Below are positions 27,476-37,245 of a stretch of 64,000 nt of DNA, piece by piece. The stretch spans positions 838,291-902,290 of the forward strand of contig NZ_LT629735.1 in the NCBI RefSeq assembly GCF_900104925.1, in the 5' to 3' direction. The notes under the pieces are model-generated. The model saw only the letters and a list, made by a program, of their open reading frames with translations, was not told the origin of the DNA and did no database searches. Each line of letters starts with the position of its first letter. Positions within the stretch are counted from its first letter, which is position 1. The stretch comes from Opitutus sp. GAS368. GTDB lineage: Bacteria; Verrucomicrobiota; Verrucomicrobiia; Opitutales; Opitutaceae. The position numbers and the translations under genes were made by a program.

Positions 27476-28423
27476 ATGCGTCGTTTAGTTTTTGCCGTCC
27501 TGCTTGGTTGCATCCTGGCCGTCCGCGCCGTGGCCGCTCCGCCCGTCCTGGCCGGTCAGCGCGTCCTCGTGCTTGGTGACAGCATCACGCAGGATGGCCG
27601 CTATGTCAGCGACCTCGAGTATTACCTGCATGCCGCCGGGAAGGACTGCGACCTCATCAGCATCGGGCTCTCAAGCGAGACGGTGTCCGGCCTGACCGAG
27701 GCCTCCTCCCCTTACCCACGACCCTGCATCCTCGAGCGGCTCGACCGCGCCCTCAAGGCCGTCAAGCCGTCGGTGGTGCTCGCCTGCTACGGGATGAACG
27801 ACGGCATCTACCATCCGTCTTCGCCGGAGCGCCTCGCGGCGTTCACCGACGGCCTGCGCCAGCTCATCGCCACGGTCCGCAATTCCGGCGCCACGCTTGT
27901 CCTGCTCACCCCGCCGGTCTTCGACCCGGTGCCGCTCGCCGGCAAGACCGTGCCCGCCACGGCGGCGAAATTCGGCTACGGCAGCACCTTCTACGTCGGC
28001 TACGACGATGTGCTGGCGGAATTCGCCCGCGCGGAGGTCGCGCTCAAGGTGGATGGCGTGACCGTCATCGACCTCCACACCCCGATGGCCGCGGCGCTCG
28101 CTGCGCGCCGCATATCGGATCCAAAGTTCTTCTTCGCCAAGGACGGCGTCCATCCCGGCGACCTCGGTCACCTCGTGATGGCCCAGGCCATCGCGGCCGG
28201 GCTGGGCCTGACGGTGCCGGCGGATCCTGACGCCGAACTCGCCCGGCTCTCGGCCGATCCGGTCTTCGCGCTGGTGCGCGAGCGACGCGAACTGCGCTCC
28301 GAAGCCTGGCTGCCCTACGTCGGCTACACTCTCGACACGCCCTTCAAGTCCAACTCGGTCAAGGCCGCCGAGAAGACCGTCGAGCGGCTGCAGCAGCTGA
28401 TTGAAGCGCCGGTTGGAAAGTAA
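27476..28423 (+). CDS. Secreted SGNH/GDSL-family hydrolase
   Basis: A 315-residue protein with a signal peptide (RRLVFAVLLGCILAVRAVAA). Block I is LVLGDSITQDGRY (catalytic Ser), a GMND block III is seen near residue 107, and DGVHPGDLGH is block V with the catalytic Asp and His. These are esterases, often deacetylases of polysaccharides. The ATG at 27476 is preferred as it gives the signal peptide. It follows the Gfo/Idh/MocA gene by 31 bases. Confidence 0.9.
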   Translation: MRRLVFAVLLGCILAVRAVAAPPVLAGQRVLVLGDSITQDGRYVSDLEYYLHAAGKDCDLISIGLSSETVSGLTEASSPYPRPCILERLDRALKAVKPSVVLACYGMNDGIYHPSSPERLAAFTDGLRQLIATVRNSGATLVLLTPPVFDPVPLAGKTVPATAAKFGYGSTFYVGYDDVLAEFARAEVALKVDGVTVIDLHTPMAAALAARRISDPKFFFAKDGVHPGDLGHLVMAQAIAAGLGLTVPADPDAELARLSADPVFALVRERRELRSEAWLPYVGYTLDTPFKSNSVKAAEKTVERLQQLIEAPVGK

Positions 28424-28426
28424 GGA

Positions 28427-28831
28427 CTACGGTAGCTTGCCCACTTGACCGTCCAGCCAGCGCCAATAGTGGAAGAGGCCGAGTGCGATACCCATCACAA
28501 AAATAATGAAGTCGTAGGCGGTGAGAGTGTGCTGGAAAAAGTTCACCGCAAAACGCTCAACCCATGTGAGCAGAAGAAATCCACTGGCAAACGCGAGGCT
28601 GATGGCCTTCAGCTTCAGCGAACGCACCCTTTCATCGTCAATATTCTCGGGCAGGAAAAACAATCCGGTCAAACAAAAGGCCAAAACCGTCGAAAATCCG
28701 CTCCACGAATTGGCGGAGAAATCATGGCTGGCCAGATAAGCAAACGCCGCGAAAGCAAGGATGACTGCAATACAAGCCCTGAGCGAAAGGCCTAATAATT
28801 TTCCTACTCCAGAGATTTTTTGCGTGTTCAT
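28427..28831 (-). CDS. Small multi-helix membrane protein
   Basis: A 134-residue protein with four likely transmembrane helices and no recognised family. The base composition is visibly more AT-rich than the neighbours. It lies 48 bases downstream of a small HTH regulator on the same strand, a pairing (short HTH plus membrane protein) that is common in bacteria, so the two are likely one transcription unit. Probably acquired by transfer. Confidence 0.65.
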   Translation of the reverse strand: MNTQKISGVGKLLGLSLRACIAVILAFAAFAYLASHDFSANSWSGFSTVLAFCLTGLFFLPENIDDERVRSLKLKAISLAFASGFLLLTWVERFAVNFFQHTLTAYDFIIFVMGIALGLFHYWRWLDGQVGKLP

Positions 28832-28879
28832 GATGAGATGATTCTGAGCGTTGGGTAGTGGGGTATTTGGATCCGAAAT

Positions 28880-29068
28880 TCAGCTTTCGAAGATTTCCTC
28901 TACTGGGAGCTTGAACAATCTGCCGATCTTCAGCGCCAGCGGCAGGCTCGGGTCGTATTTCTCCGTCTCGATCGCGTTGATGGTCTGTCGCGACACCGCG
29001 AGCCTCTCGGCAAGATCGCCCTGCGACCACTCTCGCGAGGCTCGGAGCTCTGTCAGACGGTTCTTCAT
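28880..29068 (-). CDS. Small HTH transcriptional regulator (XRE/YozG type)
   Basis: A 62-residue protein that is almost only a helix-turn-helix: MKNRLTELRASREWSQGDLA then VSRQTINAIETEKYDPSLPLALKIGRLF and an acidic end. Such regulators bind palindromes in their own promoters. The ATG at 29068 fits the family start. A perfect 12-bp palindrome and a direct repeat lie just upstream (29086-29120). The partner gene is the membrane protein 28427-28831. Confidence 0.9.
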   Translation of the reverse strand: MKNRLTELRASREWSQGDLAERLAVSRQTINAIETEKYDPSLPLALKIGRLFKLPVEEIFES

Positions 29069-29085
29069 CGGGTGACCGATGATGT

Positions 29086-29120
29086 AAAGCATACTTGTCA
29101 TATGTCAAGCATGCTTGTCA
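29086..29120 (-). promoter_or_regulatory. Candidate operator/promoter of the HTH gene
   Basis: The perfect palindrome CAAGCATGCTTG lies at 29106-29117 and a degenerate copy, AAAGCATACTTG, at 29086-29097; AAGCAT(A/G)CTTGTCA is a direct repeat with 20-bp spacing. On the minus strand a TTGACA (29107-29102) overlaps the palindrome, with a weak TACATC-like -10 about 16 bases on. This is the expected layout of an autoregulated HTH promoter. Confidence 0.6.
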
Positions 29121-29139
29121 TGTCTGCCGTGCCTTGAAG

Positions 29140-29192
29140 GTAGGGCGAGTCGTCCACGACTAGCCGCGGCTCATCCGGAGGATTCGCCCTAC
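29140..29192. repeat. Palindromic repeat (family D)
   Basis: Arms GTAGGGCGAGTCGTCCACGACTAG and GGATTCGCCCTAC enclose a short centre. Ends follow the GTAGG...CCTAC pattern seen in many other palindromes here. It lies between the operator region and the alpha/beta hydrolase gene. Confidence 0.8.
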
Positions 29193-29193
29193 C

Positions 29194-30039
29194 CTACAAT
29201 GTCCGGAGGAACCACGCGACGGTCGCGTCGATCACCTGCGCGGACTGGCCCTTCTCGCCGTCGAACACGTGGAAGATGTGGTCGGCGCCCTCGATGATCA
29301 GCTTCTCCTTCGGTTCACCGGGGGCGATTTTCAGGAACACGTCGTCATGCTGCGCGAGCATGTCCTGGGTGCCGCGCACGGTGAGGAATGCGCCAGGGTA
29401 TTTCGCCAGCGACTTGTCCAGGTCGATGCCGCGGAAGCTCTCGAAAAACTCCTTCCGCAGCGTGACGGTCTTCCAGCCGGCCAGTTCCATCGTGCCTACG
29501 CCGGTGTGTCGGGCCTGCTCGAAGGCCGGCTTGAATTCCTCGGTCAACTCAGCGAACTGGTCGCCGCCGGGGCTCGACCACACCGCCATCGTCTTGAACC
29601 AGTCCGGGTATTGCGCGCCGGTTTCGATCGCCGTCGAGGCGCCCAGGCTGAAGCCCAGCACGCCGAGCCGGCTGGCGTTCACGCCGCGCTGCTCGGCCAG
29701 CCAGGCATAGGCCGCCGCGGTGTCCTCGAGCCGCGTGGCGAAGGTGGACTCGATGTCCGTGCGGCTGGCGTCGCCCTCGCCGCGGAAATTGATGCGCAAC
29801 GACGCAATGCCCTTGGTCGCCAGCTCCCGCGCCAACCGCTTGAACAGGCCGCCGGCATCGTCCATGTCGGACGCGAAGCCGTGCAGCAGCAGCACCGCGC
29901 GACCATCCCAACCTTTGTCCGGTTTCACCCATGCCCCTTTGAGCTCCGGCGTGATCGCGACCGCAGTTTCGGCCGCCCGGACTCCCGGCGCCGCCATTGC
30001 CGCGGCGGCCACAACCACGATTGCGCGAAGGATTTTCAC
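29194..30039 (-). CDS. Secreted alpha/beta hydrolase
   Basis: A 281-residue protein with a signal peptide (KILRAIVVVAAAAMAAPGVRA). The oxyanion-region HGF, the nucleophile motif GFSLGAS, an Asp in the RGTQDML segment and a C-terminal GADHIF histidine form the usual triad, so it is probably an acyl esterase or dipeptidyl-type peptidase. No ATG fits; the best start is GTG at 30039, next to an AGGAG, though the spacing to it is unusually short. It stands alone between two repeats. Confidence 0.82.
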   Translation of the reverse strand: MKILRAIVVVAAAAMAAPGVRAAETAVAITPELKGAWVKPDKGWDGRAVLLLHGFASDMDDAGGLFKRLARELATKGIASLRINFRGEGDASRTDIESTFATRLEDTAAAYAWLAEQRGVNASRLGVLGFSLGASTAIETGAQYPDWFKTMAVWSSPGGDQFAELTEEFKPAFEQARHTGVGTMELAGWKTVTLRKEFFESFRGIDLDKSLAKYPGAFLTVRGTQDMLAQHDDVFLKIAPGEPKEKLIIEGADHIFHVFDGEKGQSAQVIDATVAWFLRTL

Positions 30040-30529
30040 GCTCCTTTCATTGCACGCGACGTGCCGACCGGCGAACCATTTTACCGGAAGAATTCTCCGC
30101 GGACGCGCCCGGTGCAGCATGTCGCCGAACCCGACGTGCTCAATCCCGTCGTCGAGGGCCTCGGTAACACCAACGGCGCCATGCAAAGCGGCCTCGAGAC
30201 CATGGCCATGCCCGGCCTGGTCGGCGACCACCCCCAAGGACTTCCCGCCCCAGTCCGAGGACGACCCCAAGGCCAGCGCGGTCCGCGTCGGCGCGGCAGC
30301 AATCCGCTCGCGCCTCCGGCCAAGGAGCGTAGACACAAACAACACACCCCGGCGCTGCGCGCCACCCCTCTCAAGAGGGGACCCAAACCAGCGCTGCCTT
30401 AAATCCCCTCTTGAGAGGGGTGCCCGGCAGGGCGGGGTGTGTGGATGCACACGCCGTCGCGGCAACAGCCAAGCAGCCGTAAGGCGAAAGCCTTGTCTTG
30501 AGGTGGCCCGCGACCTCCGGGTGCCACCT
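30040..30529. other. Gene-free stretch with a possible eroded gene and a palindrome
   Basis: About 490 bases. From 30060 to 30300 a plus-strand frame reads plausibly as protein (QHVAEPDVLNPVVEGLGNTN, then MAMPGLVGDH), then shifts frame to a continuation such as PKDFPPQSEDDPKASAVR, which looks like a frameshifted relic of a gene I cannot name. From 30339 to 30442 there is the family J palindrome. Confidence 0.4.
30339..30442. repeat. Palindromic repeat (family J)
   Basis: The outer arms CACACCCCG and CGGGGTGTG and the inner arms ACCCCTCTCAAGAGGGGA and TCCCCTCTTGAGAGGGGT form a composite hairpin of about 100 bases. Confidence 0.85.
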
Positions 30530-32401
<1,872 letters not shown>

Positions 32402-32456
32402 GGGAACGGGCGAACCTACGTGCCGACCCGACCGGTGCAATCCAAAGCGCGGAAGA

Positions 32457-32584
32457 TTTTTAACCACTAATCTCCACTAATGAGGCACTAATCCAAACAA
32501 CGGAACCAGAGCCTCTTGGTGTTGGCTGAACCTGCCTTTCCAGTCCGATGATTAGTGAGCAATTAGTGTGGATTAGTGGTTAAA
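32457..32584. repeat. Inverted repeat with ACTAAT motifs (family I)
   Basis: Left arm TTTTAACCACTAATCTCCAC and right arm GTGTGGATTAGTGGTTAAA, with further ACTAAT/ATTAGT pairs inside. Related copies are at 33579-33693 and 44259-44509. It lies at the 5' end of the ABC-F gene. Confidence 0.88.
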
Positions 32585-32632
32585 CAGAACTCCGGTTGAC
32601 TCTACCGCCCGGCTCCCTGCACTCTGCGCCCC

Positions 32633-32896
32633 GTGACGACGACCGCCCAACCTCCTTTCCACCAGACTCTGCGCTGGCTGAGCACCCATGCCCGGTTCCC
32701 GGCCCAGCGCCTGCCGGACAAGGCGGAGCTGCTGGTGCTGATCGCCACCGCCGCAGCCACCGAGGAAAGCAACGCCGCGGGCAAACCGGCCAACGCGACC
32801 CTGATCAAGAACAAGACCTTTGCCGCCCAGATGCGCAGCTATACGGCCCAGCGCCGCCGCGCCCACATCACCTGCGACAACAGCGCCAAGACGTGA
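32633..32896 (+). CDS. Hypothetical protein
   Basis: An 87-residue frame beginning with GTG. It is helical and alanine-rich, with a basic C-terminal part (AQMRSYTAQRRRAHITCDN). No family recognised. It lies between two repeats (32457-32584 and 32902-32945). Just beyond the second repeat an in-frame-looking tail (AYDPYPDDGTKRPPTPKS, stop near 33026) may be the severed end of this or another gene. Confidence 0.45.
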   Translation: MTTTAQPPFHQTLRWLSTHARFPAQRLPDKAELLVLIATAAATEESNAAGKPANATLIKNKTFAAQMRSYTAQRRRAHITCDNSAKT

Positions 32897-32901
32897 TCTT
32901 C

Positions 32902-32945
32902 AGGTGGAACCCGGCCTCCGGACGGGTTTGGTTGCGAGCGCCCTG
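32902..32945. repeat. Palindromic element fragment (family G/H)
   Basis: GGTGGAACCCGGCCTCCGG followed by ACGGGTTTGGTTGCGAG is nearly the same as the left half of the element inside the ABC-F gene. It lies right after a small hypothetical gene. Confidence 0.7.
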
Positions 32946-33057
32946 AAGCCCGGCACCGGCCCGGCGCGCCTACGACCCCTACCCCGACGACGGCACGAAG
33001 CGGCCGCCCACACCCAAGTCCTGAGTGGGTGGCTTTAAGAATCCCAGGCGTTTTTTA

Positions 33058-33126
33058 ACCCAGAGGTCCCAGAGTTCACGGCGCATAAATTCGATCTCTG
33101 TGTGCTCTGTGTCCTCTGTGTTTAAA
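33058..33126. repeat. Inverted repeat (family N)
   Basis: CCCAGAGGTCCCAGAGTTCAC on the left is mirrored by CTGTGTGCTCTGTGTCCTCTG on the right. It lies downstream of the DoxX gene. Confidence 0.65.
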
Positions 33127-33133
33127 AAATCGC

Positions 33134-33532
33134 CTATTTCTTATCCACGCTGAACTTCCCTGCGCCGGCCGCGAACAGCACCAGGTAGCCGCCAAAATAC
33201 AGCCAGGCCAGCTCCCCCTTCGCCAAGGCCGCGCCATTCACCACAAAGAAGGCCACGCCCATGTTGAACGCGAGCACGGCCGCCGCGAGGCGCGTGAACA
33301 ACCCGAGCGCGATCAGCACCGAGCAGCCCACCTCGGCAAAGATGACGAGCAGGAAGCTCGGCGTCTGGCCGATGTGCAGCGGATCCAGGAAGGAAATCTT
33401 GCCGGAGAACAGACTCATGAGCTTGCCCCAGCCGTGCAGCCAGATCATCGAGACGCCGAGCAGGAGCCGGAGCACGAGCAGGCCGAAATCCGGGCTGTTC
33501 GCGATGAATTCGAGGCGGAGGAGTTTTTGCAT
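33134..33532 (-). CDS. DoxX family membrane protein
   Basis: A 132-residue protein with four transmembrane helices. The first helix region (LVLRLLLGVSMIWLHGWGKL) and the helix ending ALGLFTRLAAAVLAFNM have the usual DoxX pattern. The ATG at 33532 is preferred to a longer start. DoxX proteins are linked to redox or thiosulfate metabolism but the role here is not evident. It is bounded by repeats on both sides and seems to be a single-gene unit. Confidence 0.88.
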   Translation of the reverse strand: MQKLLRLEFIANSPDFGLLVLRLLLGVSMIWLHGWGKLMSLFSGKISFLDPLHIGQTPSFLLVIFAEVGCSVLIALGLFTRLAAAVLAFNMGVAFFVVNGAALAKGELAWLYFGGYLVLFAAGAGKFSVDKK

Positions 33533-33578
33533 GGGAATGACCGCCAGTGTGCAGGACTTTGGACAAGCTGCAATACGG

Positions 33579-33693
33579 AGAACCGGGGTGGCACCACTAA
33601 TCCACACTCATTTTGCCCTAATGATCGAACCGCCCGATGCACCGGCCTGCTTGAATTAGTGAGGCATTAGTGGCCATTAGTGGTGCCCCGGTT
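33579..33693. repeat. Inverted repeat with ACTAAT motifs (family I)
   Basis: GAACCGGGGTGGCACCACTA on the left and TAGTGGTGCCCCGGTTC on the right enclose further ACTAAT/ATTAGT pairs. Same family as 32457-32584 and 44259-44509. Confidence 0.88.
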
Positions 33694-33734
33694 CGGGTGT
33701 TTGTCTTTCCGCATCCCGTGGCTAGCCTCCCCGC

Positions 33735-34226
33735 ATGCCTGTCAAAAATCCGCCCATCGCCGCCGGGACCCGCATCGGCCACGTCCACCTGAAGGTCGCC
33801 GACCTCCAGCGCGCCCTCGACTTCTACGTCGGCGTGCTCGGTTTCCAGCTCATGCAGCAATACGGCACCGAGGCGGCGTTCATCTCCGCGGGCGGCTATC
33901 ACCACCACCTCGGGCTCAACACCTGGGAAAGCCGCGGCGGCACGCCGCCGCCCCCGGGCCACACCGGGCTGTTTCACACCGCCATCCTCTACCCGACCCG
34001 CGCCGCGCTCGCCGACGCCCTGCGCCGGCTCATCGCCGCGAAAATCCCGCTCGACGGCGCCTCCGACCACGGCGTGAGCGAGGCGCTCTACCTCCGCGAT
34101 CCCGACCAGAACGGCGTCGAACTCTACTGGGACCGGCTGCAGGAGAAATGGCCGCGCGATGCGAAGGGCGGCCTCGCCATGACCACCGCCCGGCTGGACC
34201 TGAACAACCTGCTCGCAGAGCGCTGA
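33735..34226 (+). CDS. VOC family protein (extradiol-dioxygenase/glyoxalase fold)
   Basis: A 163-residue protein with the two beta-alpha-beta-beta-beta modules of the VOC superfamily. GHVHLKVADLQRALDFY at the N-terminus, HHHLGLNTW and the C-terminal DPDQNGVELYWDR carry the expected metal-ligand His and Glu. It resembles single-domain forms of catechol 2,3-dioxygenase. The substrate is unknown. It precedes an MFS transporter gene by a repeat. Confidence 0.88.
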   Translation: MPVKNPPIAAGTRIGHVHLKVADLQRALDFYVGVLGFQLMQQYGTEAAFISAGGYHHHLGLNTWESRGGTPPPPGHTGLFHTAILYPTRAALADALRRLIAAKIPLDGASDHGVSEALYLRDPDQNGVELYWDRLQEKWPRDAKGGLAMTTARLDLNNLLAER

Positions 34227-34227
34227 G

Positions 34228-34302
34228 GGTGGAGCGCGTTGACCCCAACGCGCTTTAGGACGGCCCCACGCGGAAAGCGTGCTGAGGTCACACGCTCCAC
34301 CC
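34228..34302. repeat. Inverted repeat (family K)
   Basis: GGTGGAGCGCGTTGACCCC... is matched by ...GAGGTCACACGCTCCACC, with an inner AACGCGCTT / AAAGCGTG pair. It begins one base after the VOC gene's stop codon. Confidence 0.8.
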
Positions 34303-34353
34303 TGACACACTCCGGGCTGGCGCCCGCGCCGGCCACCGCCAAGCTCGCCGGCC

Positions 34354-35628
34354 ATGCACCCCAGCCCGACGCGTGAAGCCGCGCGCCTGAGCGATTTGTC
34401 GCCCCTGCAGTGGAAATCCGGCATCGCCGCCTGGCTGGGCTGGCTCTTCGACGGCCTCGAGCTGCACCTCTACACGCTCGTGGCCACGCCGCTGGTCATC
34501 CAGCTCCTGCACACCGCCGGCACCGATCCCGCGGTGCAGGAGAAGAGCGCCTACATCCAGGCCGCCTTCCTGGTCGGCTGGGCGGTGGGCGGCGCGTTCT
34601 TCGGCCGGCTGGGCGACAAGCTCGGCCGCAGCCGGGCGCTGGCGCTGACCGTGCTGACCTACGCCCTTTGCACCGGGCTGTGCGCCTTTTCGCAAACGTG
34701 GTGGCAGCTGATGCTTTTCCGTTTCATCGCCGCGCTCGGCATCGGCGGCGAATGGGCCGTGGGCGCGTGCCTGCTGACCGAGACCTGGCCGCGGGCGTGG
34801 CGGCCGTGGCTCGCCGCAATGCTGCAGACGGGCGTGAACCTCGGCATCATCCTCGGCGCCGTGCTCGTGGGCCTGCTCTCGCTCATCCTGCCGCCCAACT
34901 CCGAACGCTGGGTGTTCCTGCTGGGCGTCATCCCCGCGTTGCTCGTTTTCTGGATCCGCCGCCATGTGCCCGAGCCCGAGGCCTGGGCGCAGGCGGAGCA
35001 CCAGGCCGCGGCCAAGCCGGGCGTGCGTGAACTCTTCCGCGGAACCATCCTCGCGACGACGCTGCGCACCGCGACGGTCTGCGCGCTCGGCCTTTCCGGC
35101 TGGTGGCTCTTCCTGTTCTGGCAGTCACAGCATTTGCGAAAGCTGCTGGGCGACACCGGCCGGCCGGCCGGCGAGATCCTGCGGATCGTCTCGCTGTCCT
35201 TCCTGCTGGTCAACGTGACGTCCATCGTCGGCAATTTCTTCGGCGGCTGGCTGGCGCGGTGGCTCGGCAACCCGCGGGCCATCCTGCTGCTCTTCCTCGG
35301 CCTCGGCGCCAGCATCGTCGGGGCGTTCATCGTGCCGCGCCCGCCCGATGCGCTGGCGTGGTTCTGGTGCCCGCTGGTCGGATTGTTCGCCGGGGTGTTC
35401 GGCCTGTTCACCATGTACCTGCCGCCGCTGTTCCCCGTGCTGCTGCGCACGACGGGAACGGGCTTCTGCTACAACATCGGGCGCATCGCCGCGGCCGCCG
35501 CCTCGGTGATCTTCGGTTGGCTGGCGCCGGTCGGCGATTTCCGCACGGCGCTGCTGGCGTCGAGCCTGCTACTCTTCGGGGCCGCGGTCGCGTCGTGGTG
35601 GCTGCCGACGAACATCGCGGAGGATTAG
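34354..35628 (+). CDS. MFS transporter
   Basis: A 424-residue membrane protein with 12 likely helices. The loop 2-3 motif GRLGDKLGRSRAL and RFIAALGIGGEWAVGACLL are those of the metabolite:H+ symporter branch of the major facilitator superfamily. The substrate cannot be deduced. Its stop codon lies within the left 21-bp arm of a repeat (35625-35775). Confidence 0.92.
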   Translation: MHPSPTREAARLSDLSPLQWKSGIAAWLGWLFDGLELHLYTLVATPLVIQLLHTAGTDPAVQEKSAYIQAAFLVGWAVGGAFFGRLGDKLGRSRALALTVLTYALCTGLCAFSQTWWQLMLFRFIAALGIGGEWAVGACLLTETWPRAWRPWLAAMLQTGVNLGIILGAVLVGLLSLILPPNSERWVFLLGVIPALLVFWIRRHVPEPEAWAQAEHQAAAKPGVRELFRGTILATTLRTATVCALGLSGWWLFLFWQSQHLRKLLGDTGRPAGEILRIVSLSFLLVNVTSIVGNFFGGWLARWLGNPRAILLLFLGLGASIVGAFIVPRPPDALAWFWCPLVGLFAGVFGLFTMYLPPLFPVLLRTTGTGFCYNIGRIAAAAASVIFGWLAPVGDFRTALLASSLLLFGAAVASWWLPTNIAED

Positions 35629-35775
35629 GGAGTGTTTTCAAACCCGGTTTGTCATCCTGAGCGGAGCGAAGGATCCACGGCAACGAAGGCCATATCGCGA
35701 GCGAACGCATGGATTCTTCACTTCGTTCAGAATGACAGGAAACGGGTATTTGTTGGGTTTGAAAACACTCCCTAA
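35625..35775. repeat. Composite inverted-repeat element with perfect 21-bp ends (family L)
   Basis: Positions 35625-35645 and 35755-35775 are perfect inverted copies; they begin TTAGGGAGTG and end CACTCCCTAA. Inside is a second inverted pair, GTCATCCTGAGCGGAGCGAA and TTCGTTCAGAATGAC, the widespread GTCATCCTGAG type palindrome. The left end contains the MFS stop codon. Confidence 0.93.
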
Positions 35776-35785
35776 TCCGTGTCCT

Positions 35786-35858
35786 TGTAGGAGCCTGTTT
35801 ACAGGCGATTAAAATTTTCGTCTGCGAACATCAGGTCGCTTGTAAACAAGCTCCTACA
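35786..35858. repeat. Palindromic repeat, family B copy 1
   Basis: TGTAGGAGCCTGTTTACAGG on the left and CTTGTAAACAAGCTCCTACA on the right. It follows the family L element by ten bases. Confidence 0.92.
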
Positions 35859-35880
35859 GGTCGAACCATTCGGTCAAATC

Positions 35881-36318
35881 TTAGTTCAGCCCCAGCTCGG
35901 CGAGCGGCGGCACCGAGTGCAGCTCGCCGCCCCCGAAGCGCTTGAGCAGCGTGTCCGCCGCGCGCTGCAGCAATTCGCGGCGCCGGGCGAAGACTTCATC
36001 CGGTTCGTCCGGCCCCTCGATCAGGATAAAGCTGACCAGCGTGCGGCGCGTGGAAAGGGCGACCACACGGATCGGCGTCAGGCGGAACCGCTCGGGCGAC
36101 GACCCGGCACGGAAGTCGATCACGCCGGTGCCGGCGCTCGTCTCCATGTCCACGACCTGCTCGCCCTCGGCGGTCAGGGCCCACCAGCGGCCGCGCTGGA
36201 GCATGAGGCGCTCGCACCAGCCGCCGGTCCACTTGGGCAGGTTCTCGATGTCGGCCAGGAAGTTGAAAACGGTATCGCGCGAGGCGGACACGGTGATGGT
36301 CAGGGGATGGATGTTCAT
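35881..36318 (-). CDS. SRPBCC (START-like) family protein
   Basis: A 145-residue protein with the start MNIHPLTITVSASRDTVFNF typical of polyketide cyclase/AHSA1-like helix-grip proteins, which bind hydrophobic ligands. It has no signal or membrane segment. Neighbouring VOC and NTF2-like genes are on the same strand. A function cannot be assigned. Confidence 0.82.
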   Translation of the reverse strand: MNIHPLTITVSASRDTVFNFLADIENLPKWTGGWCERLMLQRGRWWALTAEGEQVVDMETSAGTGVIDFRAGSSPERFRLTPIRVVALSTRRTLVSFILIEGPDEPDEVFARRRELLQRAADTLLKRFGGGELHSVPPLAELGLN

Positions 36319-36332
36319 GGGAATTGGATCAG

Positions 36333-36446
36333 GTCACCACGAAACACACGAAATACACCAAAGGGGAAATGAGCCGGCCGTATCGAGCTCCAGTCTCCGT
36401 CTTCCTGATCTTCGTTTCGTATGTTTCGTGTATTTCGTGGTTAACC
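36333..36446. repeat. Inverted repeat (family M)
   Basis: ACCACGAAACACACGAAATA on the left mirrors TGTTTCGTGTATTTCGTGGT on the right, with a 60-base centre. It lies between the SRPBCC gene and the first VOC gene. Confidence 0.88.
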
Positions 36447-36448
36447 AC

Positions 36449-36826
36449 TCAGGCCTTCGGTTTGCGGTGGTGGATGATCAGCTGGTTGCCGTCGGGATCG
36501 AGGATGGCGGCATAGTGGCAGGGCGGGAACTCCATCGGCTCGACGGCGAACTTCACCGCTGCCGCCTTGAAGGCCGCGATCGCCGCGGGAAAATCGGCCA
36601 CCTCCAGCGCGACCGCCGGGCCGTTGGCCGACGGCTTCCACCGGTCGCCGGAGCCGTTGGTGATGGCGAGGCAGGCGTCGCCGAACTCGTATTCGATCCA
36701 GCCCTTGCCGTCGCCCTCCCAGGCGGTGGCGGGCTTGAGGCCCAGCAGTGTTTCGTAGAACGCGCGGGAGCGGGCGAGGTCGGTGATGGGATAGGCGGTG
36801 AAGGCGAAGGTGGTGACTTTGATCAT
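36449..36826 (-). CDS. VOC family protein
   Basis: A 125-residue glyoxalase-fold protein beginning MIKVTTFAFTAYPITDLARS and ending DPDGNQLIIHHRKPKA. It is a single-copy module, so a dimer is expected. It lies 29 bases downstream of a second VOC gene on the same strand, so the two are probably cotranscribed. Confidence 0.87.
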   Translation of the reverse strand: MIKVTTFAFTAYPITDLARSRAFYETLLGLKPATAWEGDGKGWIEYEFGDACLAITNGSGDRWKPSANGPAVALEVADFPAAIAAFKAAAVKFAVEPMEFPPCHYAAILDPDGNQLIIHHRKPKA

Positions 36827-36855
36827 GGTGGCCGGGCGGGTTGGAGTGAAGGGGG

Positions 36856-37233
36856 CTACTTGACGGTGCGCGGATCGAACGACGGGTTGTCGATCAGGCC
36901 GATGATGTTGCCGAAAGGATCGAGCACGGAGGCGACCGTGATGCCGCCGCCGACATTCTTCGGCTCCTCGTGGACCGTGGCGCCGTGCGCGAAGAAGTGC
37001 GCGCAGGCCGCGCCGACATCCGCCACGCCCCAGTAGGCCGTCACTCCGCCCGGCGGCCGGTGCACGGGCGCATCGGGCACGAGGCCGAGTTCGAAACCGC
37101 CGAGGTTGAAGCCGACATAGAACGGTTCGTCGAAATACGGCGCGACGCCGGACACCTCGGCATACCAGGCCTTGGCGCGGGCCAGGTCGGGCGCGGGATA
37201 AAGGACGGTGCGGAGACCTTGGAGCATGGGCAT
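36856..37233 (-). CDS. VOC family protein
   Basis: A 125-residue glyoxalase-fold protein (LRTVLYPAPDLARAKAWYAE at the start, ASVLDPFGNIIGLIDN near the end). It is of the same size as the adjacent VOC gene but is clearly diverged from it. It follows the NTF2-like gene by 12 bases, forming an operon of three with unknown substrates. Confidence 0.87.
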   Translation of the reverse strand: MPMLQGLRTVLYPAPDLARAKAWYAEVSGVAPYFDEPFYVGFNLGGFELGLVPDAPVHRPPGGVTAYWGVADVGAACAHFFAHGATVHEEPKNVGGGITVASVLDPFGNIIGLIDNPSFDPRTVK

Positions 37234-37245
37234 GGGGAGCGGGAG

